64,000 nucleotides of DNA from Lepus europaeus. Taxonomy: Eukaryota; Chordata; Mammalia; Lagomorpha; Leporidae. A program made the position numbers and the translations under genes. Each line of letters begins with the position of its first letter. The stretch's first letter is position 1. The notes under the pieces were generated by a model. That model was not told the origin of the DNA, did not search any database, and was given only the letters and a program-made list of their open reading frames with translations. Below, in pieces: positions 36,757 to 48,040 of this stretch. Location of the stretch: assembly GCF_033115175.1 (NCBI RefSeq), contig NC_084837.1:24056266-24120265 (forward strand). Direction: 5' to 3'.

Positions 36757-38163
36757 AAGCAGCATCCCCAGGCGAGGCCTCCTTCCAGCCCCGCTCAAGT
36801 CACATTTTCAGAGGCACCGGACAGATCCTAATCTGGGGTCTGTAGTGTCTGGCCATTTTCACAAGCATAATAGTGCTTTTTTACAGTCTGTGGGTTTGTG
36901 TAGCTCCAGGGAGAGCTGATGGCAGTGAGGGGCTGTGGGGAAGCCCAATCTGCCCATCTAGCTACCAGGCCAAGAGGGCAGAAAAAGAACAAGGGACAGC
37001 ACCTGGCTTCAGATCCATGCTCCTACAGGCATACAAGGTTTGCTGGGGAGTTGCCACTTCACCAGTGGGAGAAAGACAAAATGGCACCAAACTGGAGACG
37101 ATTCCGCCACGTGGGTTGCTAGTAAGACACCAACACAGCTTCCCGGCCTCACTCCGCAGAGTGCCAGAAACCTTTATCTCAAACAGCAGCTCTCTGCCTT
37201 CCAGTAACTGCTGCTTTGAAAAGCAGCAACTTCAGCAAGATGTAATCTTTCTTCTGGAAAGCTGGGGTCACTAGTCGGCTGCCTTGAACGCCCTTGACCA
37301 AAAAACACAGCCCTGGAAACAAACATGGACTTCAAAGTCATGGCTTTCTTAAAATGCAACAGGAATGAACCGGCTATGCTGCAACTTTCAAACGACAATC
37401 AGCATGCAGTCCTCCGCTGAGCCTTGGGGGAAGGGAGGAGCTTCCCTCCTTCCGTGGGGGCTGGCGTTCCGAGATACCAGGCAGGCTTTATTCACGGCGA
37501 GAAGAGATTAATATTTTTTATGCACATGTTGGTTTTTTGATTCCCTCTACGGGAGCCCAAGCCACGGACCAGTAGGTTTCAAACAAAGGAACACTAATGA
37601 GCACGCTTCCGTAGGAATGGCTCAGCGCCCCTACTGCTGTCTATTACCGCACCGCAGCAGGCACATGGGACCTGACAGGCCGCAGCCTTCTGTCTCCTTG
37701 CGGGAAACTATCTATTGACTGATCAATTTCTTTATAGCACAAAACACTGCTTCAATCTGAAATCCTCAGTGGATCTCAAACCTCATGCAACACCGGAAGT
37801 TCAGGAGATGTCCCTGGTGGAGCGTCCTTGCCACGGCTCTTAACAAAGCAGCGACACAAAAACCCTTTGGTGAACAAAGAGAAGCTGAGCTCCCCAACCA
37901 TGTTCCCCGACCAAGAACTGGGCCTCCTCCACTCGGGCTTGTTTTTCAACTCTGTGCTGTCTGGGGGATATTCTCAGGGGTGCAAATGACAGATGGTTCG
38001 AGAGTGGGAAAATACGCACCAGGAGACAGGGAGCTGGATTCTATTTTGTGGCGACATCCCCAGCTGCTTTCCAGCAAGAACACCACTCCTCTGTCTGGCC
38101 TTTAGTTGCCAAGCTGGGAAATGGGAATAGCAACTCCAGGAGTGCACCTGGGCCTAATGCTGT
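36757..38163. other. Unique, repeat-free sequence
   Basis: 1.4 kb without any recognised repeat. Open frames around 36873-37274 and 37785-38105 show no known protein. A candidate for constrained non-coding sequence. Confidence 0.5.
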
Positions 38164-38300
38164 GACATCAAGGGTGCTCCAAAAGCTCACGGGATTCAAA
38201 GAAAAGTCTATTTTGCCATAAAACTTTTTTTGAAATCCAGGCATAAGAGAGATCGTCAGTAAACTTGTGGGAAATGTGTATCATGAAAAAGCTGGGCATA
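38164..38300 (+). mobile_element. Small TIR element (MITE-like), plus half then minus half
   Basis: gggtgctccaaaagctcacg and gaaatccaggcata read as plus order. Then aaacttgtgggaaatgtgta and atgaaaaagctgggcatagc read as minus order. Diverged composite. Confidence 0.5.
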
Positions 38301-38885
38301 GCTTTTTAAACCATTCTTCTATGAGCATTTTAAGGTATGCTCGTAGAAGGAACGGGAAGGAACACAAAAGAATGACCACTGTGGTTTGCTGAGCAACTAC
38401 CGAGCACCACTAGCTGTAAACATCACACACAGAAACTCCACCCCTCACAATAAGGAAAATGAAAACAGAATTGTAAAATAAGAAGGCCCAGGAAGAATGC
38501 AATCTTTGGTGAACTGTCCGTATTATGCAGGAACTTAAATAATAAGCAAGAACTTAATAAGCCATCCCGAGAGGGGAAACCTTTTTTGGGGATAGGGTAA
38601 GATAATCCTTCCATCCAGTTTTGAAATTCCTAATTTCCATGGACAACCAATTAAAGAGAAGGGGATTATCTGGAAGTCAGTTATGGTTTAAATTAGTTAA
38701 TAAGGATTTATTGAGTGCTTAATGTGCTTGACTGAGACCATGAGGACGCCCTGTCCTAAGTTCCCAAGGAAACAGCTGCTGGGTACCTGCGAGAGCCGGG
38801 AGGGCAACTCCAGTCATTCCAGGAAGGCACTTTCTTTCACTGCTACCTTCTGGAGGGAAAAGCTTATGTCCACGTACCCGAAGAT
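38301..38885. other. Mostly unique sequence
   Basis: A short MIR head (aggatttattgagtgcttaa) lies at about 38695-38750. The rest is unrecognised. Confidence 0.5.
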
Positions 38886-39092
38886 GTGTCAAAAAGTTCA
38901 TGGAACATAGAACCAAAGGTTAAGTGTATTTTGGTGCAAAAATTTTTGAAATCCACTCATGTGGGGGGGTGTCTTAAAATGTTCACGGAAAATACATGTT
39001 ATGATAAGCCATCCATGGTTTTCAACATGGTTTTGCATCAAAAATCAACTTCTCTTTTAATTCCATTCTCCACAAACTTTTTATGTCCCTGA
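38886..39092. mobile_element. Two small TIR elements in opposite orientation
   Basis: A plus part at 38886-38955 (gtcaaaaagttcatggaaca, tattttggtgcaaaaatttt) is followed by a minus copy at about 38966-39092 (ggtgtcttaaaatgttcacg to ccacaaactttttatgtccc). Same family as 12250, 35279 and 62978. Confidence 0.6.
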
Positions 39093-40025
39093 GTGGTACG
39101 GCCCCGCGCGTGAGGCACGTGCAGCTGTCTGCTACCTCCTGCTCGGGCCTGCTTTCCTGCCTGTTTCCTGTAGGCAGAGGCCCCTCAGAGCACCCAGGCG
39201 TGCCGTAACCATTTCCTGCTGCTGCCCCACATCTGCAGCCCACATCTGCCACCAAACCAGTTCCTTCTCCGTGCTCCTCACACGGCCATGCCCCCAGGCA
39301 CCAGGATTTTGTGATACTTTGCCAACCCCTCACTCATGCCTGTATCTAACAGCCCAGGGCCAGCGGCCACTGGAGCCCAGGCCAGTAAAATCCAAGCCGT
39401 ATCAAAAGCAAATGGCGTGTTGACTGGTATTATTATTAATTACATTATTTTGTTCAGCCATTCATCCAGTAAATATGTATTAAACCTGCCATTTTATCTC
39501 CAAAACAGGTGCAAATGAGTCTGTTTTCACTGGTCAAACCCAGGTTGGGGCCCAGAGGGGCCTCTGCACTTGCTGCTTCCCTCCACTGCTACTGCGTTGT
39601 CCCCAGGGGGTGCTACTCACGGCCCGCTGCTCTCTCTCCTGGGCCTAGGTTCAAGGACAAGGTCCCCTGCTGATCTGACATGCCCCTCTCCCCAGCCTCC
39701 ATCAGTCTTTAGCAGCTTTGTTGTCTCTAATGTCTTACAATCAGGTGAAATTATCCCATTTAGTTATCAGGAGCCTCTTGGCTCTGCAAAATGTCAACCA
39801 AAAAGAGTGATCTTGTAGAGTTTGTAGAGGCGCTCAATGAACATTGTGAGATGAATGAAAGCCCTGCAGAGCACCCATGAATATAGGGAGATGCTAAGAA
39901 AATGGGTGCTGCTTTGGAGGATGAGCACCTGCGCATGGCAGCACCCGTGTCTCCCACTCAACCCCCCCTAACAGATATTCCCGCAAACAGATTGCTTACA
40001 AACGCCCCCTGCTGGTAGCAAAAGG
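39093..40025. other. Mostly unique sequence, possible L2 trace
   Basis: gaggcgctcaatgaacattg followed by gagatgaatgaaag near 39827-39862 resembles an L2 3' end on the plus strand. Otherwise unrecognised. Confidence 0.45.
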
Positions 40026-40337
40026 TGCTGCTGTTTGGGACACCTGCATCCCAGCATCAGAGCATCTGGTGAGCGCACGCTACCCTGTGTTTCTGATCCA
40101 CCTTCCTACTAATGCACCCAGGAGGCAGTGGATGCAGGCCCAATGACTTGGGTTCCTGCCACACCCATGGGAGACCCAGATGGAGTCCCTGGCTCTTGGC
40201 TTCTGCCTGGCTTAGCCCCAGCCCTTGAGGGCATTTGGGGAATAAACCAACAGATGGAAGATCTCTCTCTCTCTCTTCCTGTCTCTCCCACTGTGTCACT
40301 CTTTCAAATAAATAAATAAATCATGTTAAAAAAAGAG
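40026..40337 (+). mobile_element. CSINE, old copy
   Basis: Plus copy with a diverged head and clear 3' half (gcatttggggaataaacc, then cactctttcaaataaataaa). Confidence 0.85.
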
Positions 40338-42789
40338 AGAAGGGATAGATCCTCAAGTAACCAGGTGTAGTATGGGCTGTTTTGGGCAACATATAAACCT
40401 AATGACTTTTCCCAGTTGCACAGTTACACAAATATTCTGAAAGCATTAACATGGGTGTGACGGAGAAAGCTCCTCTGTTGTGGAGGCCTTGTGTCCCCAC
40501 TCCCACCCCATAATCACTTGCATTCAGCTCAGACAGAAGCCCAGTGAGATGCCACCATCTCTAAAAATGCAAAATTCAAAGGCCCTCTCTCCTTCAGTAA
40601 GTTTGCTGTCAGGGAGAGCAGGTGGCACATTTTCCCCCAGTTCACCTTTCAGAATACTTTTTTCTTACAAAAGAAACACACAGCCATTTTTAGAAAACTG
40701 GAAAGCAGAGAGATTCAGAATGCAAAAATCTCCTATAATCCTACCACCCAGGGACAACCAAGTTTACCTGCACAGCAAGTCTTCAAGTTGGAGTGCTTAT
40801 TTCTGTGCATGTAATACCCTGTTGGGAAGATAATGCTAACTAATATACAGAATCATCTGCTGGTCTTGCACAAACGCTGACCTTCTGGCATGATTTCTTG
40901 TTATTTGCACTGTAGGATTCACCCCCTCCCCACTTCCTTTAGAGAATGCAGTTGTTTTAATTTCTTCCCATTACTCAAGTGACAAATTTTATATGACACC
41001 TTTGGAGACCATAATACAACTCTGACATATATAGTACAGAGCCATTTTAAAATTCCTTTCATCAATGTTGTTTTACGATGACTCTTCTGGATACATAAAA
41101 TAAACCATATACCAGTATCCCTTTGATTATAAGGAGCAAGTAGAGAAAAAATGTAAGAAATTAAAGGTAAAGAATAAGCAATCTTTTCTTTTACTTTGTC
41201 ACTAAGTAAGGGCGTGGACAACTATTGCCCACGGTGATCCAGAAATACCCCAGGTGGTAGGGAGGAGAACCAAGAACAGGCCCCCTTTCAACCCAGCAGC
41301 TGCTTATGTGCTAACTCCAAGGGACAAAAGGAACTTGTTTGAAATGTCGACTTGGGACCAGGAGTTATCTCACAGGCGCTATTTTTGTAAAAGTCACTTT
41401 GATCAAGGTATATTTTATGTACATGAAAACTCACCCTGTTTCAGAATGCCAATGGGAGGGTTTGACAATTGTGTAAACACTGCTCAAAAAAACCACCACG
41501 ATTGCAGCTACTATTTTGAGGGGATGTTTGACTCTCTTTGCTGCTGACCTTCCTTTTCTTGTCTACCCTCCCAGAAAGAACACGTTTGAGACCAGTCCCT
41601 GGGTAACCAGGGGCAGTTCCAAGAAAGCAATGGCTGTGAACTTGACCTGTCTTACTTAATACCCCAAGGAGCTGGTGGCATTCCTGAAGCTCCAGGGTGT
41701 GGTAGGACCCAGGAGCTGTCTTACAGAGCCAGCTAAACAAAACAGAAATCTCTTACATAACCACTCATTCAGTGCCCTTTAATCACTGGTGACACCGGTT
41801 TAGAAAATTCCTCCTCAAGTCTGGGGCTCAGAATGGCCCTGTGTTTTAGGTAACAAGTATGGGTCTGTTCAGGCAGCCCCGGGGGCCCTCATGAGAGAGG
41901 AGGCCGCCCCAGGAGAGGGTCCGAGGGCTTTTCTAGGAGTGAGCGGCTGAGAGAATGGCTCCTCTGAGAACGTACGCCACTGATCGGGCAAGAGGGGTTA
42001 ATAGAAGACCTCTGGAGCCCACTGAGCCTCACCCTATTTCGCAGATAACAGAAACCCCAGGGGGACAGAATGATTAAATGAATCATCTTAGAAAACAGCC
42101 ATAACCGAGCGGGAGAAGCAAGGTCTACAACCCAGGGTCAGATGCACTTAGCCCTTCTTCCTTGAATGCTTCCAACGTGTTGCTTCCCTCCAAACCGGAA
42201 GCGAGATGAAGGTTCAGGTTTCTCCCTGAACTGCCTTTCCTTCCTGTCGGAATGGATGGCTACTCCCAGACGCTACAAGGAGAACCGATGACAGCGTCCT
42301 ACTTTCTCTGTGACCTACACTGATCACGTCAGAGGAGTCCGTTCTGATGGCTCTAGATGAAAGGAGGTAGGCTTGATTTGTCCACCTGAGATGTTTTCTG
42401 TTTATGCTTTGCCTTATTTTACAAAGACAGTAAAAAAAGCCAGCAAACTTGACTACAAAGGCTCCTTGGCATTTGCTAAGCCGGTCTCTGCACCATCAAC
42501 AAAATACTTTGACTACTGTGCAGGGAGAGGAGCAGATAAAGGTGCCGGCAAGCAGGGGGATATTTTAGAGGACAAAGTTCATTTGTAAATGCAGTGCCTT
42601 GGGAAGGAACTGGGAGGGGGAAGACAGGGACGTGGAAGTGGCCGAGCCACGAGGCGGCTCTATGAGTGCACAGTCCCGGCTGCCCACGACGTGGAACGCA
42701 GGCTCACGAGGACAACGTGGGCCTCGGCATGGGGTCCTGCAGGCAGTGCTGAGCTCTGAGGACGCAGCCGCGCACCTGGGTTTTGTCTC
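40338..42789. other. Mostly unique sequence
   Basis: Bases 40660-40810 carry a diverged ancient repeat (tcctataatcctaccaccca) of uncertain family. An open frame at 41254-41547 has no recognised similarity. Confidence 0.45.
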
Positions 42790-42900
42790 TGCACAGCGAT
42801 CTTGATTGAGTCATTTCCCCCTTCTGGGCCGTGGTTCTGCCCTCTGCAAAGCCAGAGTGGATGACTCCCTGGCTCCTTTCAACTCGGTTTTGCCAGCTGC
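42790..42900 (-). mobile_element. MIR SINE fragment
   Basis: Reverse-order MIR blocks (gagtcatttcccccttctgg, then ctctgcaaagccagagtgga). Diverged. Confidence 0.5.
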
Positions 42901-42917
42901 TTGAGAGACTCAGCGCA

Positions 42918-43125
42918 CTTTTATTCTCACTGTAGTGAATCCCCCAGCCCTGGAACTCTCACGGGGTAGCTCAGCTGCAGCCCATATCGGAACACGAAAT
43001 GTACAAGGAAAGTGGAGAAACAGGCAGAAAAGCCCTGACACCAACAGGGGCGTGGGCCATTGAAAAGGGGACTTCAAGTCTTCCCCTCGCCAGCATCTCC
43101 TTCCGGGCCTTGCAGACCACCTGCC
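42918..43125 (-). mobile_element. LTR-like repeat fragment, copy A
   Basis: ttattctcactgtagtgaat, gtagctcagctgcagcccat, ggcagaaaagccctgac and ccttccgggccttgcagac match 44130-44330 in the same order, with substitutions. Without the second copy it would not be recognised. Confidence 0.6.
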
Positions 43126-43389
43126 CTTTCAGCACCCCTCGCAGCCCCCGAGGCCTCACGAGCGGCCTCAGCAGGCTCAGGACCCACGGTCCGTCCCGTG
43201 GCTACCCCCTTTCAACTCATGGCAATCCTGCTTCTTTGTCCTCTGCCCAGTAGGCGAATGAGAACCTCCAGCGCTGGTTGGATTCAGTTCAGTTCTCAGT
43301 GTGTTCCGGAGCCCCTTTGGGGTGCTTTATAAACCTCATGAAACCATGGGGGCTGCCTCGATTTCCCTCCACAGACATCCCCTGCAAAT

Positions 43390-44075
43390 GCATCTCAGGG
43401 CCGCCCGCTTCCCTTCCACACCTCAATCACCTCCTAACGGTTTCTTGGACATCACCTCTTCCCTCCGCAGACCTCCCTGCTTCCCCTCCACATGCTCAAC
43501 TGGGGCCCCGGCTTCTCAGCTCACCCAGAGAACAGCAGCACAAGCAGAGCGTGTGCAGATTCCTCCACACCACTGACTTAACTTGCACGCGCACTCCTGC
43601 CTGCATCCACTGTGCCTCCCGCTGTCTTGGGACAATGAACGGCTCCTGCCCCTGTCTTAGCACTGGGTCCTATTTTCTTTGGCCCACCATAGAACTCAAC
43701 CACGTACTGTCTCCTGTTCTCTTCGCACCATCCAGTTTTCTGTCCTTATTGGAACAAGTTCATCATCTTACAAGTATGTCAAAACCTCTTCCATCTTAAG
43801 CCACTAAAAGCCAAGAACAGACGTAAAACCTGCCCTCGATTCTGTATCCCCTCCTCGGCCAGATTTCCACTTTTCTGCATTCCTTTACATGCAATGTGAA
43901 AGAGTTCTCTGTCCTCGGTGTGTCCCTTTTCTCTTCCAATTCTTCCTCCTATCTAAATAGTTCTCCTGCCCCAGTCCCGCCCCACTGAAACAACATTTTC
44001 CCAGGTCACCCGCACGTCCGACTTCTAGTCTGCCCATTCCAGTGGTCACGTCTCGGTTTTTATCTTCCTGCACCT
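43390..44075 (+). mobile_element. Probable L2 LINE, interior part
   Basis: CT-rich diverged sequence with the style and word order of L2 3' halves. It appears to continue at 45330 after the LTR and L1M. Weak on its own. Confidence 0.35.
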
Positions 44076-44758
44076 CTGTCTGAGTTTGCTGTGGTTGCTT
44101 TAACAAACCTGATGGCTTCAAACAACAGAAATGTATTCTGTCACTGTACTGAGTCCCACAGCTCTGGGACTCGCTACATAGCTCAGTGTCAGCCCATCTT
44201 GCAACACTGAAGGTGCCAAGAAAGCGGAGAAATACACAGAAAAGCCCTGATCACAGGAGCCCAGATGGTTGAAGAGGGGATTCTGACCTTCCCACTCGTG
44301 AGTGGGTGCTTCCTGGCCTTCAGATCACTCCTTCTACACCCCATTCCAGTCATTCTTGGAACCCAATCTCTGGAGTCTACTGCCATTTCAGTATCTGTCA
44401 ACCGCCCTGGAAGCAAGACATGGGAAATCAGAGCTAGTAAGCCACAATCAAGATGCCAGGAAGGCCACATTTGCTCCAGATGCTGTGGACAGAACAGGTT
44501 CTTGCCTCTTCCAGCTTCTGGAGGCCACCACAAGTCTCTGACTTCGGGCCTCCTTACTCCACTCTGCTGTGTACTCACACCATGGTCTCCCTGCCTCCCC
44601 CAGGGACACTCATGATTGAAGTTAGGACCCACTGGGATCATCGTTCTGTCAGGAGCCTTAGTAACACCTGAAAAGATTTTCTACACAGGCAACACTTATG
44701 TACCAGGGATTAGGACATGACATCTTTGGGGGACTATTATCTGCTCTACCATAACGGC
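44076..44758 (-). mobile_element. MaLR-like LTR remnant, copy B
   Basis: Starts tgtctgagtttgctgtggtt, has ggcttcaaacaacagaaatg near its start, and ends with ggacatgacatctttggggg then ctgctctaccataac. These are the two ends of a reverse-orientation MaLR/ERVL LTR. Its 44130-44330 part is shared with copy A at 42918. Confidence 0.6.
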
Positions 44759-44814
44759 ATAGCTGCATGTAGCCTGGTGGGTCACTCCTTATCTTAAACA
44801 TTTTCTTCACTTGA

Positions 44815-45325
44815 CTTTGTAATGTTGCTTTCTTTTGGTTTTTAAAATCAACCACAAGTCTACTTCCTGTTTCTATGAATTTGGCTACTTTAGACACCTC
44901 ATGTAGGTAGAATATATAGTACTTCTTTTTAATATAATGTCCTTAAGGTTTGTCCCTGTTATAGCACATGGAGAGGATGTACTTCTTTTTTTAGGGCCAA
45001 CTAATATTCCACTGTATGTACATAGCACATTTACTTTATCCACTCATCCATCAATGGAAGCTTGAGTTGCTTTCACCTCCTGGCTATTGAGAACAGCTCT
45101 ATAACGAACATGGCTGTTCAAATTTCTCTTCAAGATCCTGCTTTAAATTCTTCTGTTTGTGTGCTCTGTTGTGGGATTGCTGGGTCATACAGGAGTTCTG
45201 GGCTTTCTGAGGAAACACCATACCAATTTCCATAATGGGTACCTCATTCTGCATTCCCACCAGCAGTACATAAATGCTCTCATTTCCCTACGTTCTTCCC
45301 AATGCTTTCTATTTTCTGCTTTTCT
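44815..45325 (-). mobile_element. L1M-type LINE fragment
   Basis: Reverse-strand L1 blocks: actaatattccactgtatgt, tttatccactcatccatcaa, cttcaagatcctgctttaaa and ttctgcattcccaccagcag. A second copy of the region seen at 29965-31590, independently inserted. Confidence 0.8.
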
Positions 45326-45329
45326 GGAT

Positions 45330-46460
45330 TCTTATCTTACCTTCCTGTCAACTCCTTCTTGTTTTGCTTCAACTCCCTGATCTGTAGGTCTCAGCTTGTG
45401 TGCTCTCTCCTCTCCCATGTCTGCTCACCTCCCTGAGTGATCTTATATTTGCTCCCATAGCTCTCTCTCTGCTTATATCTCCCAAATACACATCTTAGCT
45501 CCCAGTCTTGTCTCTGACTTCCACCTCCGTATGATCAACCATCGGTGCACCCTCCTCCCAAGAATGGGCACCTCCCACTTGACATATCCCAAACCAAACA
45601 TTCCACTAATTTCTCCTTCAAAGCCGCTCCTCTCACAGCTCCTCTCATAGTGGTCAACAACAGCTCCATTCTTCTGGTTGCTTGGATCAAAAATTGTGAG
45701 GGTGTTCTAGCTTCACCTTTGTTTCACAGTCACTGCCAATCTATCAGTGAGTCCCTGGTCCCTTCCTTCAAAATATATCCAGAATCTGACTCCTTTGCCT
45801 CACTTTTGTTGTTACCGTACTGGCCTACCCATCTTTATTTCTCGCTTGAACATTTCCATAGCATCTTGTCTCCTCTGGTGTTTTCCTTGCCTCTTTCAGA
45901 CCATTCATCCTCTTCTTAAAAAGTTATGTCAGAATCACACCACTCTATGGCTCATCAATCTCCAACGACTCCCCACCCACCTCAGAGTAAAAGCACAAAT
46001 GCTCTAAATGGTCTTCAAGCTCTCACTGACAAGGTGATGGACGGCTCTCCGACATATTTCTACTTGCCTCCTCTTGCTTACTCCAGGGCTGCTGTTTCTT
46101 AAGCATGGCAAGCACACCTCTGTCCTAGGGCGTTTGCACCTCCTGACCCCTCTGTTTGGAATGTTCTTGTTGTGGTTCACTCCCTCACTTCATTCAGGTA
46201 TCTGCTCAAATATCGATGTAGGAGCCTTCCTGTCTGAAAGAGCAAACACCTTTCCTTCTGTACTTCTCACCCCTTCCCCTGATTTATGTTCTTTCTTACA
46301 AGTATTAGCACCTGATATATATTTTTGTCATTGTTTCCCTTTAATTTTTATTGCTTGTGCTACACTGACAAGTTCCATGAGAGAAGAGAAACAGTGTGTT
46401 CTGATCACTGCTTAATGCATGGTGCCAGGGACAATGCCCAACTCACACCAGAACACATCA
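45330..46460 (+). mobile_element. L2 LINE, long 3' part
   Basis: Over 1 kb of ordered L2 signature: ctatggctcatcaatctcca, ggtcttcaagctctcactga, gcgtttgcacctcctgaccc, tcaggtatctgctcaaatat, tccatgagagaagagaaac. Unusually long for an L2 remnant. No open reading frame survives. Confidence 0.8.
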
Positions 46461-47709
46461 ATAACCACTTTTGTTTCAATACCTATGGTAGGAGTGAATG
46501 AATGGATGACATACACATAAGGCCTTTGTTAAAATCATCATTTCCAAGAGTGGGGTTTGCTTCTATTGATCATTTGTAGATGGCTTTGAGAGGTTAACCT
46601 TGGAACTTGAAAAAGGAGCACACCAGAAACTGACTGTTAGACGGATTTCCTATTCAACTCTGAACACTGGTTTCACCTACAGGGTAGGGGAGTTAGTTGG
46701 TGCTAACCTTTAAGCAGAACTTCTCAGGCTTCTCTGTACCATTTAATTTTTTAGGCCATTTATGTGGTATGACGAGTATCACAGTCAAAGGTGACTCTCG
46801 AAGACTCATATCGAATCTCCTTCTCTTTGGGGGAAACACATCTGAGGCAAACCAGACACCGACTCTACAGATGAAGAAGCAGCAGAAGGATGAGCTGACC
46901 CGACAAAGGCCAAAGCTGGCGACTGGAAGCTGTAAGTCACGTCTCCAGTATCTGTACTAGAAACCCCCAGAAAATACAGACCTCTTCCCATGAAACATGA
47001 GGAATTTCTTCCATGAAGTAGGGCCAAGGATGGCGCTCACTCTGGAACCACCTTGTGTATGGTGGCATGGATGAACCACGGTCACTGTTGCTCTGTCACC
47101 AAGGAACACGGTAGGATGGGGCTGATCAAGCACAGCTGACGGTTCAGAGGGACTGGCCTCGCTTGTGCACTGCCTTCACCAAAGACCCCAAAGGAAGCGC
47201 ACACGAAGGAATCAGAAGGCCAACTCACGCCTGCCTAGAGCGCCATTCGCGTGACTGAGTTACTCTTGGTGTCATGTAGACTGAGGCCAGGATGGATGGG
47301 CCACTTCACAGGGTGGACGTGACGACTGGTGGTTTGTATGGAAACCTCTTTTCAAATTTCTGGAGACAGACGATTTCAAGAGTGGTGAATTTAAAAGGAG
47401 AACAATCCATTTTCTTCTGACAGATGAGAACAGATAATGTCATCCTACCAAATCGCTTTGCAGAAGCACCAAGTCTCCTATAATGATTTTCACTTATCTG
47501 TCACACTGATATCTGAGCAACCGATGTCAATGACCACTACCAACCTCTCTTTTCATCACCACCCCGTATCTTCCATGGGTTTTCCACACTCCCAAGTACA
47601 GAAGGAATGAGGAAACTTCTATGGCAAACGGATTCAGTCTTATCTCATCCTAAACAACACTGCCAGGGACATCAACCCCAAAGTGAACAGGGAGCACAGG
47701 TGGACATTA
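46461..47709. other. Mostly unique sequence
   Basis: A faint MIR-like block lies near 46850-46930 (ctctacagatgaagaagc). The small open frame at 46697-46960 reads through it and is not convincing. Confidence 0.45.
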
Positions 47710-48040
47710 CTTTTTTTTTATTTTAAAGATTTACTTATTTATTTGAAAAGCACAGTTACAGAGTGGCAGAGGCAGAAAGAGAAGAGGGTCCTTCCATCCG
47801 CTGGTTCACTCCCCTAATGGCTGCAATGGCCAGAGCTGCACTGATCCGGAGCCTGGAGCCCCTTCTGGGTCTCCCATGTGGGTGCAGGGGCCCAAGCACT
47901 TGGACCATCTTGGACTGCTTTCCTAGGCCATGGCAGAGAGCCGGATCGAAAGTGGAGCAGCCAGGACCCGAACCAGCACCCATATGAGATGCCAGTACTG
48001 CAGGTGGCGGCTTTACCCGCTATGCCACACCGCCAGCCCC
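47710..48040 (-). mobile_element. CSINE
   Basis: Complete minus copy: T-run, aaagatttacttatttattt, ccttccatccgctggttcac and a head ending atgccacaccgccagcccc. Both flanks share tggac. Confidence 0.92.

Noticed and set aside
41254..41547. 97-codon cysteine/histidine-containing open frame
   Set aside because: Looked mildly protein-like, but matches no family I know, spans no splice consensus pair and lies in plain intergenic or intronic sequence.
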